From contig MHBI01000065.1 in NCBI GenBank assembly GCA_001804815.1, positions 4,778 through 68,777 on the forward strand: a stretch of DNA of 64,000 bases, given 5' to 3'. Every line of letters begins with the position of its first letter. The first letter of the stretch is position 1. The notes under the pieces are model-generated. The model was not told where the DNA came from. It searched no databases and saw nothing but the letters and a program-made list of their open reading frames with translations. Origin of the DNA: Lentisphaerae bacterium GWF2_50_93. GTDB lineage: Bacteria; Verrucomicrobiota; Lentisphaeria; Victivallales; GWF2-50-93. Below are positions 58,834 to 64,000 of the stretch, one piece after another. The translations under genes and the position numbers were made by a program.

Positions 58834-61275
58834 ATGCCTTCCAAAAGACTCTTCTTCCCTGGAGCCGTCCTGATATGCCTGATGATTATTGCATCAACCT
58901 CCTGCAGTACCCTCATGTCCCAGGATCCCATCAAAGGCAAGGTGTTTGAACTGCAGAATCCTGGATTCGAAGACGGACTTGAGGGCTGGACACTTGGAAG
59001 GGAGGACGCCGGCATATCAGTTGCCAATCCGGAAGCCGCCCGTACTGGGAAAGTGGGACTGAGGATAACTGACAAGTCGTCTAAGGAAGGATCGTCTTTG
59101 TATTCGAAGGCGTTTCCGGCCGTGCCGGATAAGGAATATCGGGCGCAATGCTACGCCCGCTGCGTCAAAGGCACCGGTGGCAGCGGAATGTACCTTCAAT
59201 TTCTTGATGAGAACGGGAAAGAAATAAACAGCGGCAATTCCGAGGTCACATCGCTTGCCGGAGTGCGCGACTGGACGAAATCGGAAGTGAGCGCCTATGC
59301 CCCGGACAAGACCGTATCGGTCCGCATCTGGTTCCATTCCTATGGCAGTGCAGTTGTGACCGAGGATATAGACGATGTTATCATCTATGAGGCTGAACCA
59401 TCAATATTCTCAAATCGCCCTTGGGAACCACAATATAAGATCCGTCCCGATGAAAAAGAGAAATTGACGGCTGCCGACATCATAGGTCCGGATGGCATCG
59501 TCTATCCCGATTTCCGATATGCAGGCGTGCGCGGCGGCATTCCGGATGTTGCGGTCGTGAAGGATCTTTCAGGGACCGTAAAGCCGAACATGGATATAGC
59601 AGATGCGATCATGCGCGCCGCATCCGAGCTTCCCGTGACAGGCGGGGCGATCCTGATACCCGCCGGCGAATATTTCCTCGGAGCTCCGGTTCAGATCGCC
59701 AGGAGCGGAGTTGTCATACGCGGTGCCGGGAGGGACAAGACAAAGCTCGTGTTCAATTACGCGGTACCGAAGAATTCAGTTCAATTCTATGGGATTGACG
59801 CGAATAAGCCGTTCGGCTATTTCGAGGTGCATGCGAATCCGGAAAATCTGCGCGGGATATACCTATATGAGGGAGATAAATCCGTAAAGTCCGTACTCTA
59901 TCATGCACATTGGGGTAACACATACTTATTGCGGGTATGGAACAAAGATGTTCTGAAAGTTACAGGAGCAGGCATTCATAAGCTTCGGGCAAAGGCCGAA
60001 TATGCAGATGGAACAACGTCTGAAAAGGAAATAGAGGCGACTGTATCCGAAACGCAGCCGTCGGAACGCGCGCCATCAATGCCTGGTGTAATCGAGTTCA
60101 CCGGTGAAAAGACAGGCGAGAAGATCAAGCTTTCAAAGGATGGGGGGAGAGGAGCAACTTCGCTAACCATAGAAGATGCCTCCTCTTTTGCTGTCGGAGA
60201 TGTCTTTGAGATTGAAGCGCCAGCCTCGCCGAGATGGAATGAAATGGTCAAGAACGCCTGCAAATGGGGATCCTACAGGGTGAACCAGTATCGGATTACC
60301 GGGATCGATGGAAAGACGCTTCAATTCGGACAACCGCTCAGGATAGATTTTCCCGTGGTCGACGGATCTTTTGTTGTCAAGATAATCCCCGTTGAGAAGT
60401 CCGGTATCGAGGACTGCACCATCGAGCAGACGGAGAACCTCTGGATAAACAGCGCGTCCCTCTCATACACCTGGGACTGCTGGGTGAAAAACGTGAAGAC
60501 GATAAAGTCAGGCAGGAACATAACCTACTTCATGAATTCCAAGCACGGCGAGATACGTGACTGCGTGTTCGAGGATGCGTGGTTCAAGGGTGGCGGCGGA
60601 ACGGCATATGCCGGCTTCGAACGCACATTCGACTGCCTCATGGAAAATGTGGAATCGACCAATCTGCGCCATGGGCCGAACCTGAACTGGGCTTGTGCCG
60701 GCAATGTGATCCGAAATTCCACTTTCCGGGGGAGTGATGCCCAATGGCATTGCGGTTGGTCCCATGAGAACCTATTCGAGAACTGCGTCATAACCCCCGA
60801 CGGCAAGGATGGTGATTATGGATTTGGCTTCTTCGCGACGCCTCCGGAAGACAACGCACACGGACCCATCGGTCCGCGCAACGTAGTCTACAACTGCGAT
60901 GCATCGTCACCTAAGGACGGCATGCAGATAAAAGGCATGAACGAGAACTGGATCATCATGTACAACCGTATCAGGATCGGTAAAGGGAGGGCAATGTTTT
61001 TCCGGATGGGGAGCTTCGATCATATTGTCAGGGGAAATGTCTTCTGCATCAAGGATGCCCAGAATCCTGTCGTCCTACTGAACGATCCGACCTGTGTCGG
61101 CAATGAATTCAGGGACAACAAGTTCTATGGGGCGACGTCACCCGCCATCGGCGGGCGAGCAAAACCCCTTGTGGATGTCGACAACCAGGTCTTCCCATAT
61201 GAGGAGGCCCCGCGCCCGACTCCTGCCGTCCCATCGATATTCGAATGGCAGCGGATGGCGTATCCGCTGAAATAG
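58834..61275 (+). CDS. Lipoprotein with carbohydrate-binding module and parallel beta-helix
   Basis: An 813-residue lipoprotein precursor. The start ATG at 58834 follows TTGGAG; the signal peptide ends in a lipobox STSC (Cys near 24). A CBM4/9-like jelly roll (about 35-165) begins LQNPGFEDGLEGWTLGRED and ends EDIDDVIIYE. A polysaccharide-lyase-like N-terminal beta-helix cap, with ITGGAILIPAGEYFLGAPVQIARSGVVIRGAGRDKTKL-type start, follows at about 245. An inserted Ig-like domain (about 345-410) interrupts it. The main beta-helix (430-770) has CTIEQTENLWINSASL, TNLRHGPNLNWACAGNVIRNS and GMNENWIIMYNRI. A pectinase or alginate/heparin-lyase-like enzyme is likely. It is divergent from the IclR gene. 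Confidence 0.8.
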   Translation: MPSKRLFFPGAVLICLMIIASTSCSTLMSQDPIKGKVFELQNPGFEDGLEGWTLGREDAGISVANPEAARTGKVGLRITDKSSKEGSSLYSKAFPAVPDKEYRAQCYARCVKGTGGSGMYLQFLDENGKEINSGNSEVTSLAGVRDWTKSEVSAYAPDKTVSVRIWFHSYGSAVVTEDIDDVIIYEAEPSIFSNRPWEPQYKIRPDEKEKLTAADIIGPDGIVYPDFRYAGVRGGIPDVAVVKDLSGTVKPNMDIADAIMRAASELPVTGGAILIPAGEYFLGAPVQIARSGVVIRGAGRDKTKLVFNYAVPKNSVQFYGIDANKPFGYFEVHANPENLRGIYLYEGDKSVKSVLYHAHWGNTYLLRVWNKDVLKVTGAGIHKLRAKAEYADGTTSEKEIEATVSETQPSERAPSMPGVIEFTGEKTGEKIKLSKDGGRGATSLTIEDASSFAVGDVFEIEAPASPRWNEMVKNACKWGSYRVNQYRITGIDGKTLQFGQPLRIDFPVVDGSFVVKIIPVEKSGIEDCTIEQTENLWINSASLSYTWDCWVKNVKTIKSGRNITYFMNSKHGEIRDCVFEDAWFKGGGGTAYAGFERTFDCLMENVESTNLRHGPNLNWACAGNVIRNSTFRGSDAQWHCGWSHENLFENCVITPDGKDGDYGFGFFATPPEDNAHGPIGPRNVVYNCDASSPKDGMQIKGMNENWIIMYNRIRIGKGRAMFFRMGSFDHIVRGNVFCIKDAQNPVVLLNDPTCVGNEFRDNKFYGATSPAIGGRAKPLVDVDNQVFPYEEAPRPTPAVPSIFEWQRMAYPLK

Positions 61276-61299
61276 AGACTGCTCGAAAAGGCATAAGGA

Positions 61300-61640
61300 A
61301 AGACCCCTTACGGGTTAACTACAAACAAAGAACAGTTGATTTGAGGCGAATCCGTTAGTAGCCTATCCTCCGTAGCTTTATGCGAAGTGGGACCAAACTG
61401 GTAAGAGCTGTTCCGGGAAACCTTTTCGAGCAGGCTCTAATCTGTCAAATACGGGGTCTGGCACGGATGACGCTAAGTTAAGCATTTCTGCCATCATGAA
61501 TAAACAAGCCGAAGTTTGAAATCGTGCGAAAGAAATGTCCTTATGTTGGTCCGCCGCGGCGGATTAGTTTGCGTCCTTGACTTGGCGGCATTCGGGTTTG
61601 ACCCCATATCCGGGTTCTTGACTTCATGCCGGTTCCAGAC
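61300..61640. repeat. Repeat-rich mosaic without genes
   Basis: This gap of over 400 bp carries a family D half copy (ACCCCTTACGGGTTAACTACAAAC, 61306-61329) and TCCTCCGTAGCTTTATGCGAAG (61367-61388), a string I recall as common in intergenic DNA of related bacteria. A GTCCGCCGCGGCGGA palindrome (61551-61565) and GGGTTTGACCCCATATCCGGG (61592-61612) follow. It looks like the border of acquired DNA. No gene is supported here. Confidence 0.6.
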
Positions 61641-61697
61641 TATCTTGCTTCGGCCTTGGGATTGAAATTCCTAACACCGCAACACTGGCACCGCGAC

Positions 61698-62852
61698 ATG
61701 AACGACAGCCGAAGCGCAACTCCGAACGTGAAGGGCGGCTTTGATGGGGACAACGCCGCACTGGTTCCGCCTGCACGTGACTGGGTTCCCCGGCGGCAAT
61801 TGCCGTTTTTGGGACTCATGGTGCTGACCGTATTTGCTGTTTTCTTCTGCTACCAGCTTGTCCAGCCATTTCTAACTGCTGTGTTGTGGGCGATCGCCTT
61901 TGCAATCCTGGCAAATCCATTTTACAGGTGGCTTCTGCGGATAATACGCATCCGTTCCCTGGCGTCCGGCATTGCCGTGGCAGCCGTGGCGCTCGTCATA
62001 GTGCTTCCCGCCGTCGCCCTGGCGCCAAAGCTTGCGGGAGACACCGCCTCAGCCGTGAACTCGGTCACGCAGTCTCTCGGATCCGGCCAATGGCGTGAAA
62101 AGCTGTCCCAGGTAAATGCCTTGTCGGCCGCCATCAACTGGATGGAGGCACACGTTGACTTCCGTGAATTATTCCACGAAATTGCTTACGTCCTGACTAC
62201 TGCCATGTCGACGGTGCTCAAAGGCTCGGTCGCGGGTATCGGACAGTTGATTGTGGGCGGATTCCTGCTGTTCTATTTGTTCCGCGACCAGGATGAAGCG
62301 CTGGCGGCGCTCAGGTCCCTGTTGCCCGTTGCTCCTGATGAAGCGGACATGCTGTTTTGCCGGTTCAGCGACACTGTATACGCCCTCATATATGGGAAAA
62401 TGCTGACTGCGGTGGTACAAGGGGCGCTGGGGGGGGTATCTTTCTGGATTTTCGGACTGCCTGCGCCCTGGTTCTGGGGACTCATGATGGGAATGCTTTC
62501 CTTTCTGCCTATGGTGGGCGCATCGTTAGTGTGGGGGCCTGCTGCGGTGATTCTGGCGCTTGATGGATATCTGGGAAAATCCATTCTGCTTGTAATGTGG
62601 GGTGTCCTTATAATCGCGCCCATCGAAAGCTTTCTTTATCCGATCCTGGTCGGTCGCCGGCTCAAACTGCATGATGCTCTAGTTTTCATAGCCTTGCTCG
62701 GGGGAATGTTTGCATTTGGACCGGTGGGACTGTTCATTGGACCGGCTATTCTGGCTTTGACACTTGGACTGATAAGTTTGTGGAAGGAACGCCTCTCCAC
62801 CGCACGAGTGCCGGTCGCAGAACCGATGAGGGGAGAGAGTACGGCCAGTTGA
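61698..62852 (+). CDS. AI-2E family transporter (PerM/YdiK-like)
   Basis: A 384-residue polytopic membrane protein of the AI-2E family, with about eight transmembrane helices. Signatures are LAPKLAGDTASAVNSV, the long helix in VNALSAAINWMEAHVDF, and the terminal GGMFAFGPVGLFIGPAILALTLGL. Members include TqsA-like exporters and Na+/H+ antiporters; the substrate is not predictable. The frame could begin at 61626; the ATG at 61698 is chosen because a long charged tail precedes the first helix. Base use is richer in G and C at third positions than the neighbours, and repeat DNA flanks both sides, so it may be acquired. No partner gene. Confidence 0.85.
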   Translation: MNDSRSATPNVKGGFDGDNAALVPPARDWVPRRQLPFLGLMVLTVFAVFFCYQLVQPFLTAVLWAIAFAILANPFYRWLLRIIRIRSLASGIAVAAVALVIVLPAVALAPKLAGDTASAVNSVTQSLGSGQWREKLSQVNALSAAINWMEAHVDFRELFHEIAYVLTTAMSTVLKGSVAGIGQLIVGGFLLFYLFRDQDEALAALRSLLPVAPDEADMLFCRFSDTVYALIYGKMLTAVVQGALGGVSFWIFGLPAPWFWGLMMGMLSFLPMVGASLVWGPAAVILALDGYLGKSILLVMWGVLIIAPIESFLYPILVGRRLKLHDALVFIALLGGMFAFGPVGLFIGPAILALTLGLISLWKERLSTARVPVAEPMRGESTAS

Positions 62853-63162
62853 CTGATCAATCCATAATTCCGATTTTGAGAGCAATTAAGGCACCAATCT
62901 CCCTGGGCACTTTTCCAGCAGAATTCAATGAACTCACTTTTTGCCAGTTCCGGATGCGGTTTCCGGAACCGGGAAACGGCCTGAAGCCCACCCTCCATAC
63001 TTGATTCTTTCCTGGATTTGGACTATTCTGCTGATATTATGAAATTAAAATTCCTATCAGCTCAGCATCGGCAAAATTCCTATCAGCCAGAACGATAAAT
63101 AACATATACATAGAACTCACCGAAATCCTTGGAAAAGCTGAAGGAGTCCTGCCATTCACAGC

Positions 63163-63468
63163 ATGAAGCAAATGACCTTGAGAGAAGAATTCCTAAGCGA
63201 AGAGGACTTGTCCATTGCCGAGATGGGCGATGATGAGCTTGAGGCGTATTGGAATTTCTGGCTTGAACTCGCCCAGGCGACAAATGATGAAGACAAGGAT
63301 TCATATTCGCACGGGGTGTTTGCAGGCTCGCCTGTCCCGGGCTCACAGCGGGGGGAAGAGGGCGGTCCGTCCTACCGCTGGAAAAGCTTAACTATCTTCT
63401 GCCTCTTCTTCACCGGTGTGCCGCCGTGCAGCACAAGTCCAGTCCTGCCGAACAGCCCTGCAAGATAA
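63163..63468 (+). CDS. Small acidic hypothetical protein (uncertain)
   Basis: The first about 55 residues are acidic and plausible for a real protein: EEDLSIAEMGDDELEAYWNFWLE and ATNDEDKDSYSHGVFAG. The remainder reads through the complement of the SNF2 fragment and has unusual composition. The open frame may therefore be a truncated gene ending near 63330, with an acquired tail. AAGGAG lies 16 nt before the ATG, too far to be ideal. No family is recognised. The 310 bp upstream hold two copies of AAAATTCCTATCAGC (63047 and 63073). Confidence 0.35.
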   Translation: MKQMTLREEFLSEEDLSIAEMGDDELEAYWNFWLELAQATNDEDKDSYSHGVFAGSPVPGSQRGEEGGPSYRWKSLTIFCLFFTGVPPCSTSPVLPNSPAR

Positions 63469-63510
63469 TGGAGGATGGGATCGGATATCTCCCCGAACTG
63501 GGCAGATTTG
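63375..63510 (-). pseudogene. Internal fragment of a SNF2/SWI2 helicase
   Basis: About 42 residues on the minus strand, FGEISDPILHYLAGLFGRTG then LVLHGGTPVKKRQKIVKLFQ. They correspond to the start of the second RecA-like domain of SNF2 ATPases, whose usual form is LHGGTPVKKRQ-LV--FQ. Both sides end abruptly: a stop follows LFQR, and the upstream codons lose similarity. No other SNF2 motif (DEAH, QxxGRxxR) is present nearby. This is a stranded gene fragment, not a functional gene. Confidence 0.65.
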
Positions 63511-63651
63511 TCTTCGGCGGCATCCCTTCCCATACTATCCGAAGAATCTTCACTCACTTCGACGAAGATGTGCCCCGTGGATGTCCGCACAGGAAGCATG
63601 GGCTTGATGACTGACAAAGCAACAGTGTACTATAATTTTTCCGGAATCAGC

Positions 63652-63686
63652 TTGACTTTTCATTAATGGTGCTATATTAGCACCAT
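63652..63686 (+). promoter_or_regulatory. Promoter and perfect 21-bp operator of the second IclR gene
   Basis: ATGGTGCTA-TAT-TAGCACCAT (63666-63686) is an exact palindrome. Its last two bases are the first two of the ATG start codon. TTGACT (63652) and TATATT (63673) give a promoter with 15-bp spacer whose expected start site is at or within 1-2 bases of the ATG, so the mRNA would be leaderless. A bound dimer would cover the -10 box and the start codon. Confidence 0.8.
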
Positions 63687-64000
63687 GAAGACGCAATATA
63701 ACAAGAGCATCACCGGTAGCATCGAGGTCCTCCAGGAAGTACTCAGCCAGCCAAAACCTGTCGGCAGCCGGGAGCTTTCAAGGATCCTCAAAGAGGAGCA
63801 TACCCGGGTAAGCAGAATCCTCGGAACTTTGTTCAAGGAAGGCTTTCTCAGCAAGACAGAAAAGAAGAAGTATTACGCCGGACCTGGAATACATGTCCTC
63901 GCAGCCCAGGCAATCCATAACTCCTCGCTTCTACGGATCGCGCTGCCAGAACTTAGGAAGCTGAAAGACGACAGGCATACCGTCGCCCTTGCCGTGCTCT
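63685..64000 (+). CDS. IclR-family transcriptional regulator (partial, runs off the window)
   Basis: The 105 codons present encode a winged helix with the pattern ITGSIEVLQEVLSQPKPVGSRELSRILKEEHTRVSRILGTLFKEGFLSKTEKKKYYAGP. They are followed by the start of the ligand domain (HVLAAQAIHNSSLLRIALPEL). The recognition helix is around residues 38-52. The gene begins at an ATG that overlaps a perfect operator. No ribosome-binding site is seen, in keeping with a leaderless mRNA. The target genes lie beyond the window or are autoregulatory only. Confidence 0.85.
   Translation, partial: MKTQYNKSITGSIEVLQEVLSQPKPVGSRELSRILKEEHTRVSRILGTLFKEGFLSKTEKKKYYAGPGIHVLAAQAIHNSSLLRIALPELRKLKDDRHTVALAVL

Noticed and set aside
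61593-61640. GGGTTTGACCCC string as a transposase terminal repeat
   Set aside because: It resembles RAYT-associated palindromes but has no partner copy within the window, so no element could be delimited.

Overview
The window looks like a chromosomal segment of a free-living or gut anaerobe of the PVC superphylum, most likely Lentisphaerota (Victivallis-like). This is inferred from protein style: a pseudopilin whose cleavage site reads K-FTLIE instead of G-FTLIE, a carbohydrate-active and IclR-rich gene set, hypothetical proteins of a type I associate with PVC genomes, and a radical-type 2-hydroxyacyl-CoA dehydratase activase typical of strict anaerobes. No rRNA is present. One tRNA, one FMN riboswitch and no CRISPR array were found. 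The assignment is an inference without database support.

Layout. 1-9.5 kb: glycerol kinase, a histidine phosphatase, an alkylguanine methyltransferase carrying repeat DNA inside its coding region, a C39-like cysteine peptidase, tRNA-Leu(UAA) with a partial copy of its own 3' end nearby, a pseudopilin, a MarC protein, a GH42 beta-galactosidase and a CorA channel. 9.6-18.2 kb: a fused BadF/HgdB-type activase, an MGDG-synthase-like glycosyltransferase, a tiny Ala-rich lipoprotein, and a three-gene ABC-2 transporter/TPR cluster. 18.4-26.6 kb: a zinc-ribbon Ser/Thr kinase, a translationally coupled cluster (unknown protein, HExxH membrane protein, tartrate/D-malate dehydrogenase, Nif3), a 2-hydroxyacid dehydrogenase, a degenerate transglutaminase-like protein and a polytopic glycosyltransferase. 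26.6-32.7 kb: secG-tpiA-pgk and gapA (lower glycolysis), a methyltransferase and a parvulin-like foldase. 32.8-40.2 kb: a compact operon of three SPFH (HflK/HflC-like) membrane proteins plus a P1B-type metal ATPase, divergent from a second zinc-ribbon kinase paralogous to the first. 40.2-46.6 kb: an FMN-riboswitch-controlled operon ribBA-ribH-nusB-ftsY-(C39 peptidase)-ribD. 46.6-50.8 kb: an orphan sugar-ABC ATPase (UgpC/MsiK type), a fused pabB-pabC whose 3' end is formed by a repeat element, and a RAYT transposase flanked by long inverted repeats. 50.9-61.3 kb: secreted beta-helix and carbohydrate-active proteins, a large unknown putative glycosidase with an IclR regulator and a clear 31-bp operator. 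61.3-64 kb: a patchwork of repeats, an AI-2E exporter, an isolated SNF2 helicase fragment, and the start of another IclR regulator with a perfect 21-bp operator over its start codon.

The most unusual large-scale property is the density and variety of intergenic palindromic repeats: at least seven families. Several reach into genes. They supply stop codons (ogt, kinase 2, pabBC), are translated inside ogt, and flank the RAYT transposase. The best candidates for an undescribed functional system are the three-SPFH/P1B-ATPase operon with its neighbouring zinc-ribbon kinase, and the ABC-2/TPR cluster.
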